Source: Dicyema japonicum (Eukaryota; Dicyemida; Rhombozoa; Dicyemidae). From it: a stretch of DNA of 64,000 nt. The stretch spans positions 192,504-256,503 of the forward strand of contig RDEW01000042.1 in the NCBI GenBank assembly GCA_011109175.1, read 5' to 3'. Made by a program: the position numbers and the translations under genes. Every line of letters begins with the position of its first letter. The stretch's first letter is position 1. The notes beneath the pieces were generated by a model that saw only the letters and a program-made list of their open reading frames with translations, ran no database searches and had not been told where the DNA came from. Positions 33,370-45,675 of the stretch are shown here, in pieces.

Positions 33370-36310
33370 AAGCATGCAACGTGCTTTCGATTCGGTGGCG
33401 TTAAAACTCTCTCGAGTTTGTATAAATGTTGAAAGGAAAAAAGGAGAAGGGTCACTTGCGTTACCTGATGATATGAATATAATTCTTTCCATATCCGAGA
33501 GCGTTGTGGCAGCTGACCCAAAAGAATGGTCGAGGCAGGTAGTCCTGCTGGTACGTAGCAGGCTATCTCGAATACCCTGGAATGGTTAGCCATACTTGGC
33601 GGAGCTCTGCAGTGGCAGATTCAGTACTGCTACATCTGTGAGTGAACTCAAGAATATGGCTGTAAGCAAAGAGGGTACTGGTCTAAAGGGGCGAGGACCA
33701 GATGACCACAACTGTCAAAGAGAGCACGAGCACCAGAGCTGTGATACGTTGCAGCTCAAGCATGTTTATGAGGTCTTTGCGCGGAATCTCGCTGCAGCGG
33801 CAGATGTCCCACTTGAGGACCGTAGATTTACCCGCAAGATTCCTCATTGTAAGGTTAACGGTGTAGTGTTAACCTGCATCAATAAGGCTGTGGCTTATGC
33901 GGTGGAGGCTAAGCCAGTAGGGTCATTGGGTGACATCTCCCTAGTGCTGTATGCAGCACAGATCACCTATGAGGAATTGACGGACAAGCCCAGACCACCC
34001 AGTAAATGGAGGGAGCAGATCTGTGCCAAGATTGCTTGGAGACAGACTGAGCTGGAAGCACTGGAGGGGCACATAAGTAGTGTGGCGAGAGGGGTTAGAG
34101 GAAAAGCACCGGCTATAGTAAAGGGGCTAATTAGTAAACTCCGTGTTCCCAAATGGGACCTCAAAGAGTTGAGGAGGGCAAAGGTGGAGTTAGAGGGGGC
34201 AATAATGGTGTATAAGAGGAAACTCTATACACATGAAAGTCGGTGTAAGAGAAGGAGAGAAAATAATCTGTTTGAGTTTAATCGCAGATTGTTTTACCGT
34301 CGCCTACACGAAAATGGCCATAGTGTATGTTCCCAGCAGGACGCGGAAATGCTTTCCACATGGGGTAGTATGTGGGAGGCTAAACCACGCAGAGGAAATG
34401 CGTGGAATGTCCCGTACAGCGCCGCTCCTTTCTTGGCGGAATTTTCGAATTTTCGCAAGAAATTTGAGGCGGTAGTGAGACATCTCCCTGATTGGAAAAC
34501 GACCGGGGTCGATAAAGTGTATAATTTCTTTATCAAAAGATGCACTTCATTACACGAGTCTATGTGTCGTGTATTACAGAAAAGCATCACTAACCCGGAA
34601 ACGATTCCTGATTGGGCATGCACAGGGACAACTTATTTGATCCCAAAGCTGGACAACCCCCAGTCTGCTGCAGATTATCGACCGATAACCTGCATGCCAA
34701 CCCTGTATAAGCTGATGACCAAATTGTGGCTAATGAGGTCAGGAGCTTTGTAGACGCAAATGGGATTCTCTCCGAGAATCAGTTGGGAACAGTGCGAAAT
34801 TGTCAGGGGGCAAAAGAGCAGGCTTTGATCAACAAATGCCTTTCTGTGTCTCACGGAAACTCACTTTTGTCTATGTGGGTGGATGTGAAGAAGGCTTACA
34901 ATTCAGTTGATCATTCTTACCTTGTCGAGTGCCTACACAGTCTGTGTATGCCTGTGTGGTTCATCAGCTTTGTAGTTGCTGTGATGAATAGGTGGAGTAT
35001 TCATCTGAAATATAATAGGCACCGGATAGGCGAGGTAAAACTTAAGAGGGGATTTTTCAGGGGATAGCATGTCTCCGCTCTATTTGTTCTCTATTTGAGA
35101 GTTATTGAGTCGCCGCTCAATGACCGTTGAGCAATACAGTTCATTGTGAGGGGGTTTGTTTCAAATCACCTTCTTTTTATCGATGACTAAAGATGCATGC
35201 TCGAACAGCAGAGAGAGCTCTAGTCCATGGGGTTTGCCAGGGAATTCTTTGAGAGTATAGGACTAGAATTGAATTATTCAAAGTCTGCGACTAACACGCA
35301 AGTATGTAGCGAGCTAGTAAGATTCCTAGAGGAATACAATGGATATAAGTATCTGGGTGTCACCGAAACTACAAAATCCTTATAACCTGAGACAAATCGA
35401 CAAATTACTGAAAGCATTCGTAAAAGATCAGCGTTATTATGTAAGACGTCTCTAAATGTGAGGAATTTGTTCCTTATATTAAATGAGTATGTTGTATCGC
35501 TGCTAAACTACTACATAGGTGTTGTGAGTTTGAGCCAAAGAGTAATGATGAGATGGATGATCCGTGGAGTATTCAAAGAGAATTATGTCCATGTGCTGGC
35601 AGCCAATAAGAAGAGACTATATTTACATGTGATAAATTCGGCCGTGGACTGTGTGGAGTAGTCCAACTGAGTGAGCGTATCTTAATGCGAATGCACGACA
35701 CCCTGATAGCTCGTCAAGTGCGTCTGCTAGGAAACCAGCCATAATAACGACCGAGAAAACACGGGCAACCCATCTAGGCACTATCAGACCTTTTTTGTCT
35801 GCTAAGTATGGTGTTGATGATGGTGGGCTAGTAAATGTGAAGGCGTTGATCGAACTACAATATAATAATTTAATGAAAAGATCAACTTAAAAGCCTTCAA
35901 AGGTCCTTTTTAGAGCATTGGACAACCCACATGTAGACCTTAAGTCGTCGACAATATGGTAAAATACGGTGACAACTCACCTCGGAAGTCAAAGAGCATG
36001 TCGGTTAATCATTTAGCCACTCTGTGCGGATCCATGCTCAGCCAAAACTACGTGTAAAGGCATAACGAGGTAGTAAGGAGTCTTCATCTTCTATAAAATA
36101 TGTATGGTATTCGTCACACCAGAAAATTGCAGACACACAAGGTGCAATCTGTAGTAGAGAACAGCAGGGTCCAAATTAAGGTAGACACTGTTATCCGTAC
36201 CTCGGTGCTAGTCAAGCACAATAAAGCAAACATTGTGGTACATGATAAGGAGTCTGGCCAAGTCCTTATCATAGAGGTTGTCATTGCGTCTTCAATCGAT
36301 CAATGAAATA
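33370..36310 (+). mobile_element. Second RLE-type non-LTR retrotransposon (family C), broken
   Basis: Serial frames belong to one LINE: 33596-34753 (N-terminal region, then WKTTGVDKVYNFFIKR, GTTYLIPK, DYRPITCMPTLYKL) and 34726-35067 (ENQLGTVRNCQGAKEQALIN, MWVDVKKAYNSVDH). Broken frames follow with FIDD, GYKYLGVTE and RRLYLHVIN-like sequence, and then 36100-36306. That last piece reads HKVQSVVENSRVQIKVDT, VLVKHNKANIVVHDK, then LIIEV, the restriction-like endonuclease of this family. The PD pair expected before IVVHDK is AN here. Frameshifts or stops occur near 34750, 35065 and 35150-35640. It is less AT-rich than its surroundings. The 3' end lies near 36310. Confidence 0.8.
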
Positions 36311-36825
36311 GCAATTGTCCACCTAAATGATTACTGTCTTATTATTTCGTATAAAAGAATAATGGTAACAACGAGCATACAAATATACACTCAGATTTGG
36401 AGTTTATTAAATAGATATGAGGAATATTGTACATTTTGTATAGACAGTCTCGATAGTTAAGCATTATTGGGTATAAAGAAGGCTTAATTGACTCAAATGC
36501 ATTATTTCTGAATGTGCGTTATGTGAATGGAAATAATCGACAAATATTCAAAATATGTTAGGCGGAGTCTATTTTTAGAATTTTCTATTGTTTTATGTAT
36601 ATTTTCACTGAATGTCTAGTTATAATCTTAGAGTTAGGGAGAAAGTAGTGAAGCAATAAATAACTATGAAATGTGGAAAATTAAATGATCAAAGAAAATA
36701 GAAAAAATTAAAGTTTATTAATGCTACTAATTAAACTTTTTCCGCTATCTTTCCTCTTTCTGCTTTTCATGTGTTCAAATAAGCAGATTTTTCGTTTTCG
36801 TATTTTACTAATTCTATATTATTAA
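36311..36825. other. AT-rich spacer / 3' flank of the lectin gene
   Basis: Nothing coding was recognised. It must contain the 3' end of the minus-strand lectin transcript. Confidence 0.4.
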
Positions 36826-37797
36826 TCAATAATACAATATGAGGAAGAGTGTTGTAAGCAATACGACCAAACTGATACCCGTAATTATCCATACAATTAA
36901 TGTTTGATAACTACCAATCTTTACTCCATTTTGAGTGGTTTGCGAGTCATTCGAGGCATTCAAAGCCAACTTCTCTGACTTACACAAACTGCGTCTTTTT
37001 AAATCTTCCCCAATCATATGATTGTCTATGTTTAATGAGGGTTGACAAGCTGAAATAGATTTCGATAGATTTTTTGTTAAGTTTTGTATTGACATCGATA
37101 GATCCACTGTAGTTGTTTGTCTTGTTGAAAGTGATTCAGTTGAGTTTGAAGGTTCTATATTATCTGTAGATGTTTCAAGAGAAGAAGTTGACTTAGTAAT
37201 TTTTGTATCAAGAATTGTAGAAATTTTATTTGAATTAGCTTTCTCTGACATAGTTTCCGTTGTTAATGTATAAATATTCGATGAGTATGTTGATTTTTTA
37301 AACCTAACTGGACTACGTAGAGCTGGAGGTTTAGGTGGCAATCCTATAAATTCAAAAGTGAAATAACTGTATTGGCAGATAAATCCATGTGTAAAAGTGA
37401 TTCGATCACAACTACATAAAGATATTTTCCATTTCGATTTAATTTCTTCAATACAACGGCAAAAATTTAATCTGTTCCTGTTGTGACGCACTTTATTGTT
37501 TATATAATACTTTTTTGTATTTGAATTTAATTTTGTTAATAAGTCCGTGATGGAAAAAAAAACATTTTCATTGTTTACTATTGCCTGAAAATAAGATCGA
37601 AAATTACAAGCAATCCTCCATGACTTAGGCATGAGTGAAATGATCCATAATAATTATAAGTACTTTCTTTCACAGAATAGCATTTTCCATCAATTTCCAA
37701 ATCTCCTGAAGGGTTACTGAAGTAGTTAGGACATTGACAAGAAACTATAATAAAAACTAAAACAACCAGCAATAATTAATGCTTGAAAAGCAATCAT
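36826..37797 (-). CDS. Type I membrane protein with C-type lectin-like domain, three exons with 22- and 23-nt introns
   Basis: Exons 37797-37767, 37744-37608 and 37584-36826 (927 nt) give 308 aa. Intron 1 (37766-37745, GTTGTT...TATAG, 22 nt) joins MIAFQALIIA to VSCQC, making a clean signal peptide. Intron 2 (37607-37585, GTAATT...TTCAG, 23 nt) restores the lectin motif SCLSHGGLLAIVNNEN. The lectin-like domain runs from GKCYS through YYGSFHSC to KWKISLCSC and THGFICQY, with paired cysteines as in C-type lectin folds. Calcium-binding EPN/QPD and WND motifs are not evident, so sugar binding is uncertain. A Ser/Thr/Asn-rich stalk (about residues 165-270) precedes a single membrane helix (LIVWIITGISLVVLLTTLFL) and a three-residue tail. 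A surface adhesion or host-contact role is inferred. Confidence 0.82.
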
Positions 37798-38239
37798 TAA
37801 TAGTTCAATGACATTTTATTATAAATTCTAATATTATTTTTATTTTTTCTATTTTATATATTATTTTAAAAATAACATATTTTTATTTTATTTATCAACA
37901 AATCTAAAAATCTTGTTTCTTATTTATTAATGATCTATCATTATTTAACGTTTTGTCATTTTATTTTATATGTATGATATGCCATTAACCTTCGATCAGT
38001 TATTACTTCATTTAATTTTATTAAAATAGACATTATTATAAGATATATAGTTATAATTAATATCAAATGACCTTTGACCTTGGTTTACCAGAAGATATAT
38101 ATTTGGCATTCTTTTAGTAACATCTACTATTGCCAGATATTCACAAATTATACATCTTCTCACATGGTTATGTTCGTCTTTATTATTATCAAAAGCACAT
38201 TTACAGACCCAAAGAACGTTATATTAACTAAGGTCCCGT
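37798..38239. other. AT-rich spacer, promoter side of the lectin gene
   Basis: No TATA box or other signal can be singled out in this AT-rich DNA. A short plus frame at 38067 is not convincing. Confidence 0.35.
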
Positions 38240-38523
38240 TGGCTTCAATAGACGTCTCCATCGCCCTCCACTTTGTGCATCTGTCCGTAGATCTCATAGC
38301 TCTTGTGCATATTTAAGTTTTCTTCCAATCCATTAAGATCCTTGTTCAGAGCCACTGGTAGAGTGACTTTGGGTCTTCCTCTGAACGATGGTTTGTTCTC
38401 ATTGTTAAAGTAATTGTCCATTATTATATTTGCAGGGGCGTTTATGTCTATTCTAAGCACGTGCCCAAACAGTCTCAATCTTGATTCAATAATGTCAATT
38501 CTTATTGGCCTCGATTGTGCCAC
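38240..38523 (-). mobile_element. RTE-like LINE C-terminal fragment
   Basis: Frame 38523-38245 reads ESRLRLFGHVLRIDINAPAN and IIMDNYF, then FRGRPKVTLPVALNKDL, matching ARWRLFGHILRLEQDTPAN and SGRPRITLPEVLNGDL of the intact element. It represents another subfamily and has no RT. Confidence 0.75.
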
Positions 38524-38599
38524 AGAGTATTATTTTTTATTTGAAATCTTTTTGGGGCAACCTAGACCCATTAAATTGGGTAATTGTTTTCTATGAAAT

Positions 38600-39960
38600 A
38601 TATCCATTTTTCTTGAGCTCTAGCTCCTTGACCCCTATGTACCCCGATGTGAAGAGATCATTTGACATGTGTTGAAATAGACATAATAATTCAAAAACCA
38701 CATCACCAGTTCAACCAAATGTTCGTCTTTTCCAATACAATATTCTCTAAAAACGATCGCATTTGCTATTTCGTTAATTTTATTTGTATTACAATAAAAA
38801 CCTGTATTGGTTGCAACTTTATTTGAATAAAAATCATGAATATTTTGCGATTATCAGCGGTTATTAATTAAGTTATTTTATCCTTTGTCATAGTTTAGCT
38901 TTAAGTTTTTAAAAAATTCAATATTTTTTACAATTGATTAATGATCCTTGAAAATTCTAATAAGCGAGATCGGAAGCAGCTCTGAATATGTGGCTATTCC
39001 CTATTAAAATGGCGTGCGAGTTTCAATCAAATAATCAACAGCGCTCACGGGAATCTCCTGTTCGTGCAGAAATCTGATTTCCTAGAAGACTCAAAAATTC
39101 TAGCGTCGCGGGGAAAGGGAACCACACATCTCAATAGTAAGAGAATCAAACAAAAATCCTTGGGTAGAACCGCGTACTTTGCCCTTGTTAACTTCTCGAC
39201 CTACTTTCTCAAAATAGGCTAAAGAGACACTCTGGAAGTTATTTTATTGACAAAATTCAATGTTTGAACTATGATTAACTTGGCTTGTAATTTCCATTAC
39301 TGCCGAAATAAGGAATATTCTTATCAATTTATTGAAAACGACATTCTTCAGGCATAGATTTTAAATAACGCACACGAACTTGTGTTTGCATGAAAATTAA
39401 TTGTTTTCAGATAGCTTGTAATAAATTTAGAAGAGTAGTCATATTGGATTTCTGCAATAGGTTCATAGCATTCCCATAAATTGGTTCATAGAGGCAAATC
39501 TTCAGAGATCCCGAAGCTTAGCTGTAACTAAACCGCTTATACAGTTTATCCTTCACATTGTTTTCAGGGAAGAACTTTCGATGTCACAACACTTAGACTA
39601 AGCCAAATACGTTAAAATTCTAGCCATCAATTTTGTTGTACAGAAGACGACTTCACCCAAATAATGGTAATAATTCCTACTGATTTCTAAAAATATCTTA
39701 ATTAAGGAGACCGAAAATGCGATTTTTCTCGAATCTCCGATATACCATTAAAAAATATCAATTTTTTGCAAGAAAAAATGATTCTGTTCAACTTTTATCG
39801 CACTATTTTCATCTCACGCCTTGTTTCCCCTTTTTTCTTCTGGCATCTTTTTGTTTCACGAACATGAATCCCTGAGAACCATCACAAAAGACGAATAGAT
39901 TGGTTCATAATAATACTCACTATTTAATTTTTTATAAACCAACTTAAATTAACGCAAAAA
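38600..39960. other. Spacer, nothing recognised
   Basis: No gene is supported. The block at 38960-39240 has higher GC and could be an upstream relic of the neighbouring RLE copy, but I could not align it. Confidence 0.35.
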
Positions 39961-39964
39961 CTGA

Positions 39965-40560
39965 CAGTTAACAACTGATGAATGCTCTCATAATTGAGGA
40001 AACATTTCCCCTGACAATTTGCAAGGGAATGCGGTAAATGAACCAAATCCTTTTTCTCCTATAATTTTTTTCCTGGCTATGAGCGAGCCAATTCTGTTTA
40101 GCAGCGCCAGTGACCCGTTTCTTATGATTCCTGGCGTTTCTACGGAGACTAGTTAAAAATGAACTGTCCACCAAGACATGCGTATTTCTTTATCTTTAGG
40201 ATCTCAGCCTTCTCCGAAGGAGAGCCTGGGTTAGTTACTGTCGTTACAAGGTTGGAAAGAGAGAGGCTATCGACACAGGTGGCGTCCCATGCAAAGTATA
40301 TTCCGTTTTCCAACGAAAAGAGAGTAGTTCCGTCCGGTCTTTGGTTGGCTGGGACGAGTCCTAGGGAACAGACTGCCCGAGCCATGCATTTCAATGGTTT
40401 AGCGTCCGATCGGTTAAATTAGCGTAGGATCTGGCGTGTGAGACCACTGGAAGCATATGTTGAAGATAGAAAGGCCGGAAGGGCAAGTTCTAGTGGTGAG
40501 CGTATTCCGATTCCTCCGTAGCGAAGAGGTAGTTTGCATTAGCCAGTTTTATCAAAAGGA
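39965..40560 (-). mobile_element. RLE-type LINE (family D copy 3) with internal deletion, minus strand
   Basis: Minus-strand translation reads RRYGGIGIRSPLELALPAFL (compare VRFGGLGIRRTLDVSLPAHL in copy 1). It then jumps directly to VCSLGLVPANQRPDGTT and FAWDATCVDSLS, the endonuclease motif with intact acids. The Cys-His knuckle between them is deleted. The end at 39980-40080 encodes RIPLQIVRGNVSS. Confidence 0.8.
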
Positions 40561-41039
40561 ATGTTGAGAGTTTTTTCAATGGCTGTATATTTGATTAACC
40601 AAATTTACAATATTCACATTTTCAAACAAAATCAATTTTTTGTTTTTCGTAGCAAATATGACATTTTTACTTTGAATGAACGCCGTCTTTGATTCAGTGT
40701 CTTTGAAACCTTTTGATTTTATTTCTCATCTCTTTTCTTAACGGACATATGGGAGGTCAGAAGCATGAGGTTTCTAATATGGCATACTATTATACGTGCA
40801 TTAGTCTGAATTCGTATCCTGAATAACCCAATTATAGTAGTACTTGGATTATAAATGCATGCTCTGCGAAAAACGACATGATTATTTGTTTATTTTTCAA
40901 ATATGTCGCGATCGCTGAGAGTGATCCATCAATGTCAAAAATAAAAATAATCTATTATATTAAAGTTAACAAAAATGCTAAGCACTTCTGCGTTGACATA
41001 AGCACGTAAAATTCCTAGGGTTTCGCTGGTGCAGAACAC
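40561..41039. other. AT-rich spacer, nothing recognised
   Basis: No gene or repeat was identified. Confidence 0.4.
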
Positions 41040-41290
41040 ACACTTTATTTAATAAATTAATAGATTAGAGGGAGAACCAAGGAATGCTGTTCACTTTTTT
41101 GTTATCTTTTTTTTGGGTGTATGTCCCTTTAGACTATCCAGTTCCACAGTGAATCTCCACTGATGACGGCGTCACTCGTCAAGCCCTTTTAGAATCGTAG
41201 ATGCATGGAAACTTCTACCAGGTGAACAGTAGAGAGATTCGAACCCGTCACCTAAACACTGCGACACCAGCTACAAAAGTGCAAATTAAA
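41040..41290 (-). repeat. tRNA-derived SINE S1, copy 3
   Basis: On the minus strand it reads TTGTAGCTGGTGTCGCAGTG (A-box region), GTGACGGGTTCGAATCTC (B box), CTTGACGAGTGACGCCGTCA (core), and ends ...AATAAAGTG. It is the best preserved head of the family. Confidence 0.78.
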
Positions 41291-41337
41291 TATTATTTTC
41301 AAGGCTACAAAAGTGCAAATTAAATATTATTTTCAAT
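41270..41337. repeat. 34-bp tandem duplication at the SINE edge
   Basis: A unit starting GCTACAAAAGTGCAAATTAA occurs twice in succession (41270-41303 and 41304-41337) and overlaps the 5' boundary of the SINE. Confidence 0.85.
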
Positions 41338-41394
41338 GATATTGAGTTTTTGTCGTTGTGAATGAACCACTCCCATCTTTCTATTCATTTTTTT

Positions 41395-43680
41395 AATAAT
41401 CGAGAGGTTTTACTTGTGTTCTTCCAGCGTACCCACGGCTTTCCTGTATCGACGACGATCATCTTTCATTAAGAGTTGAAGATGGGTAGGTTTTTCTCCC
41501 AATTTACGTGTATTTGAGGCTTCTAGTCTTAAATGGAAGACACGACTTGTCTCATGACCACTCAGACCGATGAAACCGAGCCGTTGTTTTTGATTGAGGC
41601 GTGATCAAGAATTGGGGGAAAGATCGGCAGGTAGATTTGTTTGACGTGCAGGTTTGCCTGTTAGGGAATTGATCTTGTATAAATTGGATATTGAAACTCC
41701 ATAAGCCCATAAGGCACAAGCATACTCTACCGTCGGTTTTAGAAATTAATTGTACAAGATGACAGCGCATTCTCGTGACGGCCTGGACTTTAAGAGCGGT
41801 TTTATTATATTCAGTTTCTTGAGATCCTTTGTCATAACGTTCTTCACATGTTGAGAAGATGTCATTAAAAGGTCAAAAGTCACTCCCAGAATAGTTGGAT
41901 GAATCTGTAAAGGTAAAGAGTATCCATATATGCTCAAATCCAGTGTATATTTTTCTTTTCTGTCTGTGGTGAAGATAGTATACGTTGATTTATCCCTGGA
42001 TATGGAGAGACGATTCAAATTCAACCAGGCTCCCAGGTCATCAATATGTGACTGAAGCTCTGATTTTGCAATTTCCACGTATTTGCTCTTACTAGCGATT
42101 AATTAAGTCGTTAGCATATGTGAGAAGCATTGAATCTGGTCCTCCAACGCAGGGTAAATCGTTTAGGAATTAATTGAATAACGCAGGAGAGAGGGGCGAT
42201 CCTTAAGGGACCCATTTGGTACAAGACGGGACCTCGATCTTGCATGGCCTATATAGACAAGTCTTCTTCCGGAAAAAAATTGGCTATTTATCTTTTCAAA
42301 GTCAGCTGAATGGTGGTGTCAAAAACTTTTTCGTGAGTAATGTTCTCGGGACAAAATCAAACGCCTTCTGGGTGTCCAAAGAGACCAATATTGTCCGTAG
42401 ATGGCGTTTCGGTTCGTTGAACCCTTCTGATATAAATTGAGACAGTGAAATCAAATGTGTCGTAGTTGAACACTCACATTCCAAACCATGTTGGAAGTTG
42501 CAGTCGCCCAAATGGGGTTTAATTTTCCATAGTACGAGTTTCTCCATTAGGCGCGATAATACGCACGTCAATGAAATGAGGAGACGCTTCTCCGAGTCCA
42601 GAGTAGGCTTGTAAAATTTGTAAACTGCACGTGGGACAAACAACTTATCAGCTCGAAGGATTACATGGTTTAGATGGTCCACTGCTTTGTCGATGGAGCA
42701 AAATGAGCTGGGATCAAAATGTATTAGGTTATGGTCAATGAAGAGCTTGAAATTTGACAGTCAGCTTTCTTGTAGACCTTGAAGGTCGCTTTTTTTACGT
42801 GAGTTATTGAATCGGCTCAGTTTATTATAATCGGATTATGATCACTATGAAAATCGTAGGAGACGTTCCATGAAATCTTCGGGGCAATCCTAGAGAAGGT
42901 AAATGGATATGTCGGGGGGAGGTTAGGTTGTCATTTCTTCGGACTGGTGTCCTTAGAAGATGTTCGGGTGATTCAGAATCGCCATTTTTTCGAGAGAGTT
43001 GATAATTAGACTCCCCCTCTTGTCTGCTGACTGGGTATTGAACCATTGCGGATGTTTGGCGTTGAAATCCCCACATAGTAAAACATTTCGAATTTCGTAC
43101 TGTTTGTCGAGCTTCGGAACATAGTTATTAGGACAGGATCCCGGCGGGGAATGTAATTGTTGATTAGAATATGATGTACTGACCAATTAATAAGATCAAT
43201 TGAAATTTGTTCCGCGGTCCTGTCGTGTAGAATTAAATCATCCACTTGCGAGCTCACATCATGGATGGATAAACCGTTTTTAATAATGGTAAGTAAGCCC
43301 CCACCACGTCCAATACGGTCTTTGATAGAGATGTATTTAGGAAAAAGTGGGGTTGTACTCTTTGTAGAAAGTTTTGACTCCTGGATAAGGCAAATGTCAC
43401 TCTTGTGCTTCGATGATAGACAACGTAACTCCAGAATCTTTGTTTTATACCGTTAGCATTGAGTTGCATAATAACAAGGAGGTTTTTGGTCCTGGGTTTT
43501 GTTCAATATCTCCAGAAAGCAATAGAATCCAGGGGAACAAACAACATCTCGAGTCTCCAGTTGAGGTATACCATCCAGGCATACGAAAAGTCTGGATAAG
43601 GAAAAAATGGTTCTTTGGGTATTATTCGACACTGAGCCCCACCATAAAAGGTGAACCCATGACGCTACGCTAACATTACA
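41395..43680 (-). mobile_element. Near full-length Jockey/CR1-like LINE (family A), minus strand, inactivated
   Basis: Reading 43680 to 41395: IMQLNANGIKQR opens the APE endonuclease, GRGGGLLTIIKNG-like sequence follows, then LLCGDFNAKHPQW (GDxN). RT comprises RLMEKLVLWKIKPHLGDCNF, TILVSLDTQKAFDFVPRTLL (box A) and QSHIDDLGAWLNLNRLSISR, with TILGVTFDLL and LKKLNIIKPLLKSRPS further on, and finally GTLEEHK. At least four frame changes interrupt it. RT box B/C at 42110-42220 is recognisable only in broken frames. It lacks the GIT tail, ending in diverged AT-rich sequence. Confidence 0.82.
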
Positions 43681-43984
43681 AAACTTAACCAACAAAAATT
43701 GGTGTAAATCTTTTATAAAATACTTTCAAACATAATAATTATTACCTAAGATTAATTTCTATTAGTAAAAATAATGATTTTATATAAAAATGAACAAATT
43801 ATTCCGAAACTTTAGTATTGATTAATTTTCAATAAACATGACAGATGTTGGCACCTGTCAAATCACCTGTCATCACACTCAACGCTCGATCACTCTCAGC
43901 GCTAGTGGCATAATAATTTTTGCTCTTCCGCGATTCCAAGTTCATGATCATTATGTCCAGCAATGACCAGAGAAAACAATGTCA

Positions 43985-44520
43985 TTTATGACATGGCAAA
44001 AAATTCTGGGAGTGATCTATGATACGCATATGTGATTCTCTCGGCTAGTTGGAGTTAAAATTAATGAATTAACAGTTGGAAATGTGCTAAACAAATGTGA
44101 GAAAAAAATCAACCTGCTGAAAGGCTAACGGGCTATGAAAAATCAGAAACAATCCAATACTAAAAACACTTTACTCTCATTACATTTAACTTGCATTCTC
44201 TATGCATGTGCCTCAAGGGGACCTTACATCTCATGGACTAATGCACTGAAAATCGCGCTACATAAAAAGGACTTTTGGAATGACAAAGAAATGGTCTACG
44301 GACAAAAGGAACGTGATACCTACACACTTGGAGATCCTTATCTGAAGGAGTAACGGAGGAAAACTGATCAAACGTTATTAGGAGAAAACCTGACCTCAAC
44401 GAGCTTGTGTAGAATCAAGGGAGGAGCATCGAACCGAGCTGAGAGCTTGGATTAATTTGTCGGGATCACTTGTTTGTTTTTTCGTCTTAACGGTGGTCTT
44501 GGAATAAATATTTGATTTAA
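43985..44520 (+). mobile_element. LINE family A 3' fragment
   Basis: Translation gives KILGVIYDTHM, LNKCEKKINLLKG and LYACASRGPYISWTNALK, matching RILGVTIDMHL, LLKCEKKLNVLK and SYACASWSPSISWTNMRK in the copy at 51.5-51.8 kb. The 3' end (GTCGGGATCACTTG plus GTGGTCTTGGAATAAA) matches 4370-4560. Confidence 0.75.
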
Positions 44521-44559
44521 GTATTGAGGCAATGAATCAGATTCCAATAAACTAGAAGA

Positions 44560-44950
44560 GCCACGGGAGAATCAGTTAGAATGTAAGCTTTGAGAGTCAA
44601 TATTTTGTCACTACACTTTCACTCAGTTTAACTCTTTTTGTTAAAAAAAGCACGTGTTATAGTAAAAAATAGGTTTTTTCGGGAGAACGAAACGTCTAAT
44701 GAAATCGTATGCAACAGACTAGGGATCGAATCGGAATGATGGACTTTTCTTGTCATACAGATCCCACTCGTGAGCGACGGATCCTTCTGACACGACACAG
44801 TAGTTGGAAGGGATCTTCTTACTTTATACCTGGTAAGACGTGTGATGGAAATGGAGTAGGCGAACCTATTTCTCCACTTCTCGTATGAAGCGAAACCAAT
44901 AATAAACAATTGTAGAATAAATTTGGTAATCATAAACATAACTTTTTCCT
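44560..44950. repeat. Dispersed repeat shared with 5270-5460
   Basis: Blocks GGATCCTTCTGACACGACAC, GGGATCTTCTTAC and CTATTTCTCCACTTCTC recur in the same order and orientation at 5270-5460. It is probably part of an RTE-like body, since 5020-5940 is RTE-like, but the frames are not informative. Confidence 0.4.
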
Positions 44951-45660
44951 TAGATCAATTATCCGTGACTGTTTGTGCTGAGCTTACTAAATATTGTTAA
45001 CCTGGGGTTAATAAAAATGATGAATATGAGACTTTTTTGTGACAAAATTGAAAGAAATATCTCCAAGGGACAAATCTAATAGCGATCCAATTATAAATAA
45101 AACCTGAAATCGCATAAATAATGTTAACTAGTGTATACTTCTGTCACTCGTGTCGAAAATTTTTTAAAGAATTTTACTTCTATTGAGGGGATGTCCATGA
45201 CATAGTTTCCAAGCTTTCGGTGAGTTGTGAATAAAGTCAAGCTGACTTTTCTGCACCTGTAAGTGATTTTTTGTGAAGCCATAAACTAAGATTATTAGAT
45301 ATAATAGAAATTGTGTTTGACGTCACCAAAGGTAAAGAAGAGAAATTTTCAAATAAGCATCCACGTGACACCACGTGGTAGGTTTTCTACAATTGGGTTT
45401 TAGTTTTATTAAGAAATTCACATACCGCAGAACGATCATAATTTTGGGTTAATGACTCATCATGATGATTTTTTCAAGTTAATAAATTTTTAAACTTTTC
45501 TAACGATCCTTGTTTAAATTCAATCAGTTTTCTTGATTTACAAATGTTTTTAGTTTTGGTAAAAAGTAATACTGTAATCCCGCATAACTCATATAATATG
45601 CATATAAAACATTTGGTAAAACATTATTTCAACTAAAAATGAATTTGGTACATGTTAGCA
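44951..45660. other. AT-rich spacer, nothing recognised
   Basis: No supported gene or repeat. Confidence 0.4.
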
Positions 45661-45675
45661 CGTGTTACTGCTATT

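Noticed and set aside
33259-33593. Minus-strand frames of 77 and 104 codons
   Set aside because: They run across the 42-bp tandem duplication and antisense to the RLE-type element; the repeated YLSIYIKFKFK is just the translated repeat.
38067-38220. Small gene joined by a 35-nt GT-AG interval (about 41 aa)
   Set aside because: No motif, very short, and it abuts an RTE fragment; frame closure alone over so short a length is easily chance.
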